Notes under the pieces: generated by a model
Seen by the model: only the letters and a program-made list of their open reading frames with translations
Databases searched by the model: none
Told to the model about the DNA's origin: nothing
Made by a program: the position numbers and the translations under genes
From: Ursus arctos
Taxonomy: Eukaryota; Chordata; Mammalia; Carnivora; Ursidae
Assembly: GCF_023065955.2 (NCBI RefSeq)
Contig: NW_026622819.1
Coordinates: 2,217,501 to 2,281,500 of the forward strand
Reading direction: 5' to 3'
Length of the DNA stretch: 64,000 nt
Shown: in pieces, positions 48,150-59,250 of the stretch
Layout: every line of letters starts with the position of its first letter
How positions within the stretch are numbered: position 1 is the first letter of the stretch

Positions 48150-48370
48150 AGGAAGCATGCGGTGCCCCTCCCGGATCGCGCGGGCGGCGGCGCTGGCGGG
48201 CCCACCCTGCCCCTGGACATAATGATCAGTGACGGGGATTTGCCTGGAAACCCTGGCTGAGGGGCGAGGAGCACAGGAGCCCTGCAGTCCCACAGCGGCC
48301 GCATGCCACGGTCGGCTGTGCAGTAAGCAGACAGGAGTCCCGGCGACAGCCAGCCGCGCTCCCCGATGAA
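48150..48370. promoter_or_regulatory. CpG-rich patch
   Basis: Hand count gives about 22 CpG in about 230 bases at about two-thirds GC, with a ratio near 0.8. It lies 120 bases upstream of a TATA motif and an enhancer-like AT-rich block. That arrangement would suit a promoter reading rightward, but no first exon can be defined from sequence alone. Confidence 0.45.
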
Positions 48371-48494
48371 AACCCTCTCCCTCCACTTCTGCAAAGGTAA
48401 TGAGGAAGTAATGAGGCTTGACCAGAATGTTCTCAGCCCTGATCCCCTCCTCCCAGCAGGTTCCCAGAGGACATGCAGTGGGCTGCTGGGCTTC

Positions 48495-48502
48495 TATAAA
48501 AG
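48495..48502 (+). promoter_or_regulatory. TATA-box-like motif
   Basis: TATAAAAG is a good consensus TATA box in a GC-mixed setting, 120 bases downstream of a CpG-rich patch. Transcription would be expected to start about 30 bases to the right. A single TATA match is common by chance, so the support is only its context. Confidence 0.3.
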
Positions 48503-48639
48503 CTGGCTGATGGCTAGCTGGAGGAGGTGAGCTGCTTGGCCGGGCTTCGAGGTGGCCCGAGTGAGAAGTTCAGATAAACCCACCCCTCCACCCCCCAACC
48601 CCGGCTGTCGGGGCCCGAATAAGACAATTTGACGATGTG

Positions 48640-49640
48640 CAGGCCCCGTCAAGCTGCTCACTGTTTGTTTTGTCACTTGATGGATACGGAGCCCTGACCT
48701 TTCCGGGCTACCTCGTCTCCACGTCCCCCTCCTACCCGGGACCCGTGGCCGCCCCCCCCCCCCTTTGCAGGTTTGCCACATTCTACTGTGCAAATAGTCA
48801 AAACCAAAAAAGGTAGGCAGAGCGCTGTTTGAGATCATTAGCTTAATTTGAGCTGAAAGGTCTTTGTTGTAAGTTGGAGAGGGGAGGGACCTAGGGGCCT
48901 TTGCAAAGTGTTTCGCTGGCAAGCTTGTTGAGATATGATTGCCTTTGTTGTGATAATCTGAAATTAATTTGCACTTGAACCCATCTTTCTTCTGGGCTCC
49001 CTTTAAACACTGTTGTAATTACGCGCCCTGCATGGAATTGAGCTCCGGCACCGCAATGACAAAGCTGGGGCTGGAATTCCCCAGGTGCGGGAGGCTTTCT
49101 TCACTTAACTCACAAGGTAATAAAACAAAATGCTCCCTCGCACATGCTTAAGAGCCAGGTATTAGCCGGAGGGGAACAGCGATAATCAGTGTACAGCTAC
49201 ACATTTCACTATCTGCTTTCTCAGGGGGTCAGTCTCTCTCTTTTAAAGTCATGTTAAACTTCTGCTGTTATTAGTTGATTTGTACCTGGAACGTTATAAA
49301 AAAGTGAAAATGGGATGTTTTGTTCTATCTCAGCCGCTCCTCATCTAAGCGGCTTTGTCTCCAACATCCATTTTCTCAGGGTTTTTTTGGACACTATTAA
49401 AGGCTCCCTCCTCATCTGCACAATTGATCTGAGTGGAACACCTTCCCTGTTCCTAGTGTGAGCTCTAATATCCTTATCAGCGTTCTCTTAGTTTTAACCC
49501 AGATTAGTGTTTTTGGTGAGGAATCTCATTAACTCCGGCAAGCCCAGCTCCTTCTGTGATTGCCTTTGGAATTGTAATGGACTAAGGCCAGCGGGGCCTT
49601 TCCCCGAGGCACACATTCTTCACATCAGCCCTGAGCTCAG
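48640..49640. promoter_or_regulatory. Candidate conserved enhancer cluster
   Basis: Repeat-free sequence with many developmental factor motifs. There is a SOX-type cctttgttgtg at 48942-48952 next to gataatctg, homeodomain cores cattagcttaatttg near 48837 and gaaattaatttgcac near 48960, and gttgtaattacg near 49013. A GATA-type site and further AT cores continue to about 49.5 kb. GC is moderate and there is no ORF or repeat. This composition is typical of deeply conserved enhancers; function and conservation are inferred. Confidence 0.45.
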
Positions 49641-49729
49641 AATAACTACGCTCTCCTCCTAGCAAAGGGTCCTTCTGGAGGTTCCCACCGCGACTCTGGC
49701 TGCATGGGGGACCGGAAACTGGGGGAGGG

Positions 49730-49933
49730 GGTCTGCCTGCCCCCTCCGCACCCCTGCCCCACTCCTCCCTCTGTCCCCCTGACTCTTCCCCCTGCCCCCT
49801 CCTGCCCTCCTCTCTGCCCCCTCTTCTTCCCCACCCCTACTCCACCCTCTGACCCCGCTTCCCCACCCCCACTCTTCCCCCTGCCCCCACCCTTTTCCCT
49901 GCCCCCTCCTGTTTGCCCCACTCCCCTCCTGCA
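49730..49933 (+). repeat. Pyrimidine-rich, C-rich tract
   Basis: About 200 bases with ccccac, ccctcc and ctgcccc units and very few purines on the plus strand. It behaves like a degenerate minisatellite of roughly 12-14 base units (cctgccccctcc type). Such tracts can form triplex or i-motif structures. The overlapping proline-rich frame (49704-49955) is an artefact. Confidence 0.8.
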
Positions 49934-50732
49934 GATGCTTGGTGGGGGGCTCTGAAAAACAGCCTTTAAACAGTCATCTTATCCTAGCTCTCCGAAGAAA
50001 ATGCAGCTTCATTGTCCCAGGAAGCAAAGAGCCTTTGCCCCACCAGAGCAGGAGGAAGGCAGACGAGGAGGTCCCTGAAAAAAGTTCATTAGCTCCAAAT
50101 TATCCTTCAGGTGTTTCATGAAGGTTTCACACAGGATAGCTAGCTTATTTTAGGAATAAGACCTTCAATGGTCAAAATTCATGGTTATTGGAAAAATAAG
50201 ATGTCATCCCAAATGTTAGTTCATTTCTGCAGCACGTGGGGGAACATGTCAACGGAGGATTTAAAGGACTGCTCTCAGGTGTTAGAGATGTTATTTTGAA
50301 AAAATACAGGTGAATAATTGGAAACAATATAATTTTTAACAAAAAGATAGATATCTGTATGGTGGCTGGTCCTCCGTCCGTCACCGTTTTGTGTGATCTC
50401 TGGACTGTTTCAGGGCCATGCAGGGCATTCCGCTGCTGAGACTGGTGGTGGCAGGAACAGGGCTGGTTCAGGTCCTGCTTCCCAAAGTCCTCTAAAATAG
50501 AGGCATGCTGTTCCTCAGTGGCTCTTACCACATGATGTGAGGAAAAGCTCTGAGGCACGAGGCACGGCTTCCGCCTATCTACTTGCCTCCTCGGAAGGCC
50601 TTCCGTGTGTGGAGTCCATGCAGCAGGTTTGCAGAGAGGAGGCCTGGGGCGTCCCCGCCCACACCGGGAGCTTGTGCGGACTTCGGTCGAGCCTGTGATC
50701 CCACCAGAGAGATGTGTTCCCCCAGCAGCCCC

Positions 50733-50810
50733 TGGAGGAGGTCACTTAGCTTGCTCAGTGTCACATGGAGGAGCTGTGGGTGCACCCATCATCACGCAGC
50801 GGGCCCCTGT
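50733..50810 (-). mobile_element. Possible ancient MIR remnant, reversed
   Basis: The segment aggaggtcacttagcttgct, then cagtgtcacatggaggagct, follows the antisense MIR core (aggttaagtaacttgcccaaggtcacac ... agctg). It is short and diverged, so moderate to low confidence. Confidence 0.4.
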
Positions 50811-51153
50811 GTACCCCCGTCCACTGAGGTGGGTGTGCACCTGCTATCCGGTAGAAGAGGAAAAGATGCTTGAGACACACAAGAGATGAGGGCATCCTCA
50901 TATCCCCCATCAGAGGAATGGATGCCTCACGTCATCCGCAAGGGGTAGGGGTTCACATGTCACCAGGTAGAAGTGTAGGTACCTGGTGTCGCCTCCCCAG
51001 AACCGTCGAGAACACGTGCATTCACCTGAGCACCCCGCGGCTCTCTGCTGCCCTGCACCCACCTTTGCCACAGCCTCTGAACCTGCCCGCAGAGCAGCCC
51101 AGGAAGGACACCGAAGACACACATCTCAGAGTGGCGATCCCTGGTGGTATGGC

Positions 51154-51155
<2 letters not shown>

Positions 51156-51189
<34 letters not shown>

Positions 51190-51277
51190 ATGTGCGTGCA
51201 TGTGTGTGCATGTGTGTGCATGTGTGCACATATGTGTGTGTGAGCGTGAGTGCATGCGTGCGTGCACATGTGCGCGC
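51156..51277 (+). repeat. (GT)n microsatellite with derived 10-mer repeat
   Basis: A pure GT run at 51156-51188 is followed by about four copies of a tgtgtgtgca-type 10-mer and then GT/GC/AT dinucleotides to about 51277. Almost the whole stretch alternates purine and pyrimidine, so it is a strong Z-DNA candidate. Confidence 0.93.
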
Positions 51278-51409
51278 CTGCTTCCCGCGCCTCTCTCCTC
51301 CCTCCTTATCTCTGCATGCTCAGTCATGCTGTGCACATCACAGCCCTACACTGACAGGCTGCCCCCGCGAAACAACCTTCCTCAAACAAAGCAGGCAGCC
51401 CTGTTTCTC

Positions 51410-51800
51410 TTATGATAACATCTCCTGATCTCATTATTGATTATCTGCTTTCTTGGGTCTTGTTTCCTGAAAGTTTGATATGGGGCAACAGAGGTGACAA
51501 AAGATTGGCACTGGGCTCTGGGAATTAAGTGGCCGGTCACTAGATCAGCACTCATGGCGGAGGCTGGAGAGTTTGGCAAAAGCATTAGATGCTGTCTTAA
51601 CTTAATCTCTCCCTTCTCTATCTTGAATCTGTCCTGAACCCTCCCAGGCAATTTACCAGCATTGTCATTGATTATTATCACCTAAATGTGCCCCGTGAAG
51701 AGCTGTTTTTTGAATGATGAATCAGCAGCTCATTGAAACAATTGTGCGGGTCACCTTAATGTGAAAATAGCTAATGTGAAAATACCGTAAACACCCTAAC
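51410..51800. promoter_or_regulatory. Candidate conserved non-coding element
   Basis: AT-rich, repeat-free DNA with cattattgattatctgc near 51433 (homeodomain/TALE type), gaatgatgaatcagcagctc near 51712, and a 13-base direct repeat taatgtgaaaata at 51757-51769 and 51772-51784. Regulatory role is inferred from composition and motif density. Confidence 0.4.
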
Positions 51801-53269
51801 TATCTGCATCAATCTTTGGCCAGCACTGTTGTGGTCCTGAAAGCTCAGCCCAATTCTTAGTGCCCATCGTCTGTTAAAGCCAGGCACACCCCGCCCCTGA
51901 GCTCACTGCACGGAGCACCTGTGCACAACTCACAACCTTGCACAGGGGCCGAGGCACCTGGAGGTGCTGCCCAGAAAGGTGTCTCGTCCACGGCCTCTCC
52001 TGAGCCCGGAGAGGCTGTGATGCCTGCATTCAGCGGCATGTCTGACCGTCGCAGGCTTGGTTTTTGCATTTAAGACCTGCTTACTTTCAGGGTGGAGTTC
52101 TTGAGACCGAGGTCTCCAGGCTGCAAAACTCTGATGACAAGTTCAAACTACACCCTCTTTTCTCCACCTGCCGACATCCCACCCACTCCCCGTCTCTGAG
52201 CCAACGCTGGATCTCCTTCCATGAAATCAGCCGGGGCCCAGGGGAGTTAACAGCTCAGGCAGGATGCCATTGGCGTCCCTGGGCCTTCTGTGCAGCAAAG
52301 AATCTTCAGCATTTAGCTTTGAAAGTTCCTAGATTAACCAGAATTGCTTTGGGTGGCCTTCAGCATTGCAGATGCCCCTGTAGGTTAACTGCAAGGTGGT
52401 AGAATGCCGGATCTTGCAGAAAGCAGCACCCGGACCCTCTTCAGGATTCCTGCCATCCGGACCCTCTTGTTACTGCAGTTACACTGGAGGCGAAAGCTCC
52501 CATGGCTGAGAGGAATCTGGGAGTCTGGGTGGGGCTTTGACGTTGGGTTGAGTTTCTCACAGGTGCTAATGGTGGATGATGTTCTTGGAGGTTTGTCATG
52601 CTGGACAAGGCCCTGCCATTCACTTCCCTCTCTATGCTGCTGTAGGAATCCTAGGGACAAGACATTGAGTGAAGTAGGTGTCTTTGAAATCAGGTACAAC
52701 TGATGTACAAGAATCTTCAGGGCTTTGATCCATAGAGCAGGTGCAAAGGAATAGCTCCTGTCCCTGTTCACCTTTCCACTGTTGATACAGGTGCTCCCAG
52801 ATGTAACTGCCTGTCCTCCCCATGGCCAGAGGCATGCGGGCAATGCCTCGCCATTCCGGGAGTGCTGCAGAGAGAGCAGGAAGCTGATTTTGTAGTCCTG
52901 CTGTTTATTTTCACTCTGCAGAAAACACCGTCCTCGTTCTGGCCTCTGGACAGACACTCATTTCTTTCCCTTCCAATAGAAATAAAGAAGGGGTCTGTCC
53001 TTCGGAGACTGGCTTTGATCCCCGGTGCCAATCATCATTACGATTAATTTATAGAATTTGTTCCCCATGGAGTCCCTGGCTGAAGTACACAACTGCATCC
53101 CAAAGGGTCCATTCAGGCCCCAAACTTAAAAGTCCGCCTCAACTCCCAACCTGCCCCACTGTCCGCTCACCCCATCCCAGCCACTCAGCGAGTGCTGTTG
53201 GACCCACTTCAAATGGTCTCCAGAACCCAAGTCATGCCATGAGCTCTGCTGGCACCCTTCCCTCCGCTC

Positions 53270-53640
53270 CACCCCCAGCGCCCCACAGCTGCTCCCATCC
53301 CCATGACTGATCCGCACCAAAGCCAACATGGGATCCTCTGAAAATACCCATCACATCGAACCTCTCCCCTGCTCCTGCAAGTCCTCTGCAGCTCCCCAAG
53401 AGTACTGCATCTAAGTCCCCGTGTGCCTGGTAGAGTCTTGGGATCAAGTCCCACATCAGGCTCCTTGCTCTGCAGGAAGACTGCTTCTCCCTCTGCCTGC
53501 AGCTCCCCCCCCCACCCCCCGCCGCTTGTGCTTGAGCTCCCTCTTTCTCTCTCTTTCGGACAAATAAAGAGATAAAGTCTTTAAAAAAAGATGCAGAGCA
53601 CAATACCTGACACAGCAGGTATTCAACAGATGGACATACA
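53270..53640 (+). mobile_element. Ancient L2 LINE remnant, split by a SINE
   Basis: Left of the SINE, cctctcccctgctcctgcaa followed by gcagctccccaagagtac fits the L2 3' region. Right of it, gagcacaatacctgacacag followed by caggtattcaacagatgg fits the L2 (or MIR) 3' end 'agcacagtgcctggcacatag ... gtgctcaataaat'. The order and spacing with the SINE removed support one old element. Divergence is high. Confidence 0.5.
53421..53589 (+). mobile_element. Carnivore SINE, internally deleted head
   Basis: A gtgcctgg remnant of the head is followed almost directly by cttgggatcaagtcccacat, then the CT-rich body and the tail gacaaataaagagataaag with an A run. About 45 bases of the head between the two boxes are missing compared with the 16.2-kb copy. 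A C-rich stretch in the body (about 53506-53521) has expanded. Duplications were not resolved. Confidence 0.85.
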
Positions 53641-54114
53641 TAATGGTATTTGTATCGTTAACATTGTTATAATTATAACTCTTGGTATTAACCCTTGACT
53701 CCCTGTGTCTTAGGGGCGTTTCTTCATCTGAGCTGAGGCTGTCCATCCCTGTTATTTAGCACACAGCATCCAAGATGACTCCCCTCTCCCCTCCCCAAGC
53801 CCCTCACACACACACATCTTGACTCCACTTCTTGGGTTAGTAGCGTCTTGAGGGACAGCACTCCCTGAAAGCACAGTGTCTACAATAAACAAGACAAAGC
53901 TTTTCCTACTGCAGTTTTTGAATTAAAGCTATAAAGAAATGAATATTGGCAGTGATAATCGGATGACCAAGGCAACAAAATATGTTCTGCAACAGACTGA
54001 GTTAAGGATCAGAATAAAGAGCTAACTACGAAAAGAGAAGATCAGAATTAGTGTTTGTGTTGCTTGTAAAAAAATTCTGGGTCAGCCCTAGAGGCTGAGG
54101 TTTCTGATGAGACC

Positions 54115-54321
54115 CAGGGATCCTTAGACTAAGGCCCGTGGGCTGAATGAGACCGCCCACCTGTTTTTGTAAATAAAGTTTTATTGGAACACAGCCATGC
54201 TCACCAGATGTTCTCGCGCTGCAGTGGCAGAGCCGAGTTCTGGCTCCAAGGACCACGTGTGGGCCCCAAAAATGAAAAGATTGGCTATCTGGCCCTTCAC
54301 AGGAAAAGTCTGCCAAACTGC
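54115..54321 (+). mobile_element. MER5A/B-like hAT-Charlie DNA transposon
   Basis: The core cacctgtttttgtaaataaa followed by gttttattggaacacagcca is the hallmark of MER5, a non-autonomous hAT-Charlie element. aaggcccgtgggctgaatga precedes it, and ggctatctggcccttcacag plus aaaagtctgccaaactgc close it. The ends are decayed forms of the terminal inverted repeat. Length (about 207 bases) fits the usual 180-190 with small insertions. It is an ancient immobile copy. Confidence 0.9.
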
Positions 54322-57283
54322 TTTAGGCCCATACGCAGACACCCTAAAACAATCCCAGACTCTTTGGACACAGCACAAAGGAGAGGACAGACTCAGTGCT
54401 GAGCAACCCTGTGAGAAGCCCAGCCCAAGGATCCTTGTGTTCACCATCAATGATTTGCCTAAAACAACCATCTAAGACAGGTCCCCCTTTGGGGCAAACT
54501 TTCTTCACCTATTGAATGTGGGGTCTGCTCCTAACTAATCAGGCCTGCCACCCGCTCTCCAAGACTGAAGCTTCAACTACTTTTTAATGAAACTGTGAGA
54601 AGCCCAATTTTGAGATAAAGGTGGGGATTATGTTAAAACATAGATCCAATTTTTGTCCCAAACTGAGTCCCACTCAGTTACAATCCCATAGTCTATGGCC
54701 AAAGGTTTGCCTTTTACCATAGCTTACACTCATCGTGTTTGGGAAGCGTCTTGTGTGGATCCCTCAACTGAATATACATACATTTTAAAATTAATCCTGA
54801 TTTTCAAAATAGGGACAGTGTTTGTCAAACCAAATAAGAAATTTTCTCTTCCTACGGGTCCCGACTTTGATTTCTTTAAGCAGTTTTGCTCTGACTTTTG
54901 TCCTAAGAAACAGCCATCAATACCCAATTCACGCAACGCAGTGAAGAGCTCTGCACGGTATGTTCACGCGCCCCTCGGAGAGTGAGCTCAGCCATGGTTT
55001 GTGTGGAAGGACCAGATAGAAAGGGGACACAAGGAAAGAAGTCCATCCACACCCAGTCATTCTGGGAAGCGTCTGCCCCGGGAGCATGCGTGTTGCATGG
55101 CCCGAATTGAAGTTCAGGAGTGTGTTAAAATGAAAAGATATCGTGGTGATGAAATGAAAATGAAAGATGATGTCGGGACTCTGGGAGTGTACTGAGATTC
55201 TGTCACTAAAAGCTGGGAGGATGGGTGTGCACAGGCCCCACGACTGGCCAGCCTGGCCACCAGCTCACTGTACAGTGGGGACTTGGGGTGGAGGCATTAG
55301 AGCAAACCGAGGATGTGACTGTCCACCGATACACCACATTGACCTGAGACACATAGGATAATTTCCTGTTCCATAGGATAGCGACGCATTTGAAAACTTC
55401 CTTCAAGTGTGTCTTTAAACTTTAATTTCCTGTGCTATGAGGTATCCATGCAAAGAATTCCTGAATCCAGCACAAGACAGGTGCACAGTCAACAAAACGT
55501 TGGTGGAAAGAAGTTTCCACAGTCCCACTGGGCAGCCAAGTGACATGGGAAGCCAACTCAAGCCCAGAACAGCGTTTATTTTCATTCAGCCCTGGTTTTT
55601 CCATTTTTGAGACAGCTTTCTGGTGAGGAAGCCTCAGTCCTCCTGTCATCCTCACGTGTTTGGACTAAGTATTAGCATCTTGTGAAATAAAATCATGCCT
55701 GGACCACCTCAAATGCCTCCAGAACCAGCTGTCTCCCAGGGACACATAATGGAGCAGGCAAGTAGTTCTTGGTATTCTTAACAGGTCACTGGCAACTCAT
55801 TAGTATTTAAATATATGCTAATTTCATCAAGGTGTGAAAAGATCTTTTTCTTGCATATACATGAAATGACCATATTACTATTCAACAGGATTTTTTTTCT
55901 CTCTTTTTAACCCAAGAAAAACTTGTTGTGATTTAACAAAAGGGAAGGAAGAAATTAAGAAAAAAAAAAATCTAGAGAAAGTTACAAGGGAAACTTGTTT
56001 ACTTCATATTACAAATATTATATGTAGAACACAGTGGCCAGGGAGATACCGCACTCGTGTCGGTCAGTGGGGATCACAACTGGCCCCCGCAGTCTTACAC
56101 GTTCAAAATAACACCCCAAAATGTCATTTACACACATTATCACATCCGCCACTTCCACAGTCCAGGTTTTTCTAGATGACATGATAAAATGCTACAGGAT
56201 GTCCGAGAGGCTCTCCCAGTCCTGGTGTCTTACCATTATCTGTTATGGATTAAAATTTAAAAAAAAAAAGAACGTCTACAAAATTGGTGGACATTTACTT
56301 GTGTTTACTTAGGCACAGTAGCATTAACATGCATTCACTAAATGAAAATGCAGCTCGCATGCCCTGCAGACTTTCGGAGAGCAGTCATCCTGGAAGTCAG
56401 ATGCTGGTTGCAAAATCGGAGGGCTCTCCTGGGCAGCCCCCCACCCCACAGAACTGCCCTGGCCGGGCAAGGCGGCCATGGCTCCCTACCTTCCCTGGCC
56501 TTCCGAGCAGCCACAGTCTTGCCAGAGACCTTCTAAACGGCTCACCGAGGCACATCATAGAGGCCTTGTCTTATGCTCCATCCTGATACAGTTTAATCAT
56601 GTTATGAGATGGCCTGGCGTGCGCTCCTCACGGTGGTAGACTGGGGGCCGTATAGATTTGCTGTCATTCTGCAAGCACCTCAGACCCCGCACAGCAGGGA
56701 CGCGGGCTCGCGGGGGTTAAGTGTCCTGCCTCTAGGCTGCGTCCTGAAGGTGAGGTGCCGCCGGCCCCTCACTGTGCCGATGACAAGATGGATTGCCCAT
56801 GTCACTCTCGGTACATTCAGCGTCACTCTGCCCCCGATAAGAGGGCTGCTCTCTTCCAGGCGGAGAAGGCAGCTATTTTTCTCCCTGATTTTAGGGAAAA
56901 AGCTCTTACAGGTGTCCTTTCCAGGGGGCCTTGAGAAGATGTCTTACTTGGATAGACCCAAAGGATCCCTCTAGATAAACTAGTTCTATTCCTTTGGATT
57001 GGAAATACACCATCTGCCCATTTTCATGGGAAATGCCCACTTTTTCAAAAGTAGCTCTCACATGTTGCAGCACCAGAGTGAGACATCGCGAGTGGAACCT
57101 TTTTTGAGATTTTCATAGAATCTTAAATACGTGCCCACACCCCCACTCTGGGCAGGCTCCCGCCGTGGCACCTTGTGTTCTGTCCCGAGTCCTGGTCTTC
57201 TCTTTGACTGAACGGGGTGGAGGTGGGGGGAAATAACATTTGAAGTATCCCAGCAGGACCTAATCTTAACTTTTATCTTGCAG

Positions 57284-57471
57284 AAGCTCAGAAGCGGACC
57301 ATTTGTCTCAGGTACAACACTTTCTGCTCAAGGAAGAAGAGGGGCCATTTTTTCTCCAAAGGGGGAGTGGAATGAGGCCTTCCTGTCCTCCTCGCGAGGA
57401 GGCCGGGGCTCCGGATCCCTGCTCTGGTGGCTGGCGTAGCAGGAGCCTCTGTGGGCCGGGCGCTCGGCGGG
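57284..57471 (+). other. Exon-like interval bounded by splice-site matches
   Basis: A polypyrimidine-AG acceptor match (acttttatcttgcag, ending 57283) and a donor match (ggg|gtaagc, GT at 57472-57473) enclose 188 bases that overlap a CpG-rich patch. A plus-strand frame (57303-57554) runs through without a domain. Splice-site matches of this quality are frequent by chance. If real, a non-coding RNA exon is more likely than a coding one. Confidence 0.2.
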
Positions 57472-57580
57472 GTAAGCGGCGGGCGCCCCACGAGAATGCG
57501 GGGGGACCTCCTCCCGGAGCGGAAACCCCTCCCACTGCACAAGGGGTGTGTTAGCCGCTTCGTTGACGCGTCGAGGAATG
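57387..57580. promoter_or_regulatory. CpG-rich patch with a CGCG palindrome
   Basis: Hand count gives about 20 CpG in about 190 bases at about 65% GC, a ratio near 0.9. At 57387-57402 is a perfect 16-base palindrome centred on ctcgcgag. The core resembles the TCTCGCGAGA promoter element bound by Kaiso-type factors, but the outer bases differ. The patch stands out from AT-richer surroundings. Confidence 0.45.
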
Positions 57581-57739
57581 TGAAGTGTATTTACCTCCTA
57601 GACCTCTCTGTGCTCCCACAAGAGATCCTTTTCTGCATGTGTTTCTACTTCCTTTAAAACCGTGCACAATTCTGAGACTGAGCTGGGAGTGAGGTCCTAA
57701 CTGTCGAGCTGTCTCTGAGGGAGAGGGGCCCATTCAGCT

Positions 57740-58240
57740 TGCCCCGCGGGCTTGACGACAACAACAAAAAATCATCCTGCTGATGTGGCCGATGAGCTTT
57801 GGTGTGAAGTTTTAATCAGGTCTAAATGGAAAGTTATTGAGGGGGATGGTGTGGTCTGCATTTTAATCCCTGGAACCCCCCCCCCCCCCAGTCTCTGCCT
57901 TTATTGCGTGCGGTGTGGCCTTGGATGGCGCGGCGCTCCTAACATACATAATGAGCTCGATGTCAAACTGTGGGGGCTTTTGTCTTTAACAATAAGCATT
58001 TAGCTCAACTAAGTGAATAGAAATTGCTTTAGTGAATTACAAAAGCCAAGGTCTTTTCAATGCAGGAACGCCCGACACTCGTTATTTTCAACATTGTGTT
58101 ATTTTTCCGCAAGTGTCGTAACTTAAAATTTGACTTAAAATGCAATAAATTCATTTAGTGTTTGAAGTAAGATAAATCATTAGTAAATCAAAGTATCTGC
58201 TGATGGGTCATGAAAATTCTCTTCAGGTTAAAAAAAAAAT
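57740..58240. promoter_or_regulatory. Candidate conserved non-coding element
   Basis: AT-rich unique DNA with aagttttaatcagg near 57809, tttaacaataagcatttagc near 57985, aatgcaataaattcatttag near 58139 and gataaatcattagtaaatca near 58171. A C run near 57878 interrupts it. Motif density suggests an enhancer; conservation is not testable here. Confidence 0.4.
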
Positions 58241-58659
58241 ACACACTCTAAGTGCATTCCTGGATTCCTTTGATTCAGAGCCCAAAATATCCTGAGCAAT
58301 ATCGACTAGTCTCTGGACTAGTTGGCTGAGTTTTAAGACTCCCCCCGCGCCTCCCGGCTTCCCTGCGCTGGGACAGGTTCTCCACCCTCGGCAAACAAGG
58401 GGCGATTGCCTTCCATGGAAACTGGGGCCGGCATTCCCAAGCGTACAGTGAGTGGCCATCCGTCCTCCAGAAATCCCTCCACCCTGGTCCCGCAGTTGCC
58501 GCGAGAGATCTGAATGCTTGTCCTAAATCTCCGTAATCCAATAAGCTTTTGTGTTTAGCAGCTTGTTTTGAAACCTGTATAGCACCCAGCCCGTGTCTCC
58601 TACGGTCGCTTGCAGGCAGGTGAGCGCCCGAGGGCCCGATCATTATTCAAGGCAAGAGG

Positions 58660-59250
58660 CCCGCTCAGCCCCAACCAGAATGTAATTTGTAATTAACTGT
58701 CATTTACTTCTGTCTGCATTGACTTGTTGTTCAAAAGACAATGTAACTGGGCTGGTCACTCGTTTTCCTTTGTTGTGGATATAATGTCTCTCAGATCTGG
58801 TTGTTTTCATAATATTTAGAAACCCAGGGCTTACTCTCTTGAAACCAGAAGGAGAAGGGGAATTCACTGAAATAAATCCAACACAGATAATTTGTTATGC
58901 CAAGGCACATCAAACAGTCTATTTGATGAAATGGGATAAACCGTCTTACAGAAGAGCCACATACAATGTAAGCCAGATAATTCAGATGGCCGAGTGGGTG
59001 CTCGCCGGAAGCACGTCTTTTAAAATGCAGTCTTCAAAAGGCGATCTGTTCTGTAGCTGTAGACTCTAATTTATGCTCACTTTTTCAGTTTAATTATTTG
59101 CTTGTCACACTTTTCATTAGGAGAAAAACAAACAGAATGTGTGGAAGGGCCTTGGATTGGGTCTGCGTTTCCAAGACTGGCAAGTAATTCCAAGTTTGAC
59201 GACTTGTAAATTAACAAAGCTCACAGGCCATTTGAACAGAAAAGACTACG
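58660..59250. promoter_or_regulatory. Candidate conserved non-coding element
   Basis: Contains gtaatttgtaattaactgtc near 58682, a SOX-type cctttgttgtg at 58767-58777 (the same 11-mer as at 48942), agataatttgttatgcc near 58885 and aatttatgctcac near 59068. There is no repeat or domain-bearing frame. It looks like a long enhancer block. Confidence 0.42.

Larger units (their letters stand above)
49934..53269. other. Gene-free sequence, partly enhancer-like
   Basis: No supported gene. It holds a MIR-like remnant near 50.77 kb, a GT-rich repeat at 51.16-51.28 kb and an AT-rich, possibly conserved block at 51.41-51.80 kb. A 190-codon minus-strand frame (52385-52957) lies in DNA of ordinary GC but has no recognised domain. 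About one frame of this length is expected by chance in a window this size. Confidence 0.5.

Noticed and set aside
51156..51277. Regular 10-base spacing considered as a CRISPR-like array
   Set aside because: No spacers; it is a simple GT-derived tandem repeat in a mammalian genome.
52385..52957. 190-codon minus-strand ORF in DNA of ordinary GC, considered as a processed pseudogene
   Set aside because: No protein family recognised, no poly-A tail or duplication; about one such frame is expected by chance in 64 kb. A protein database search would settle it.
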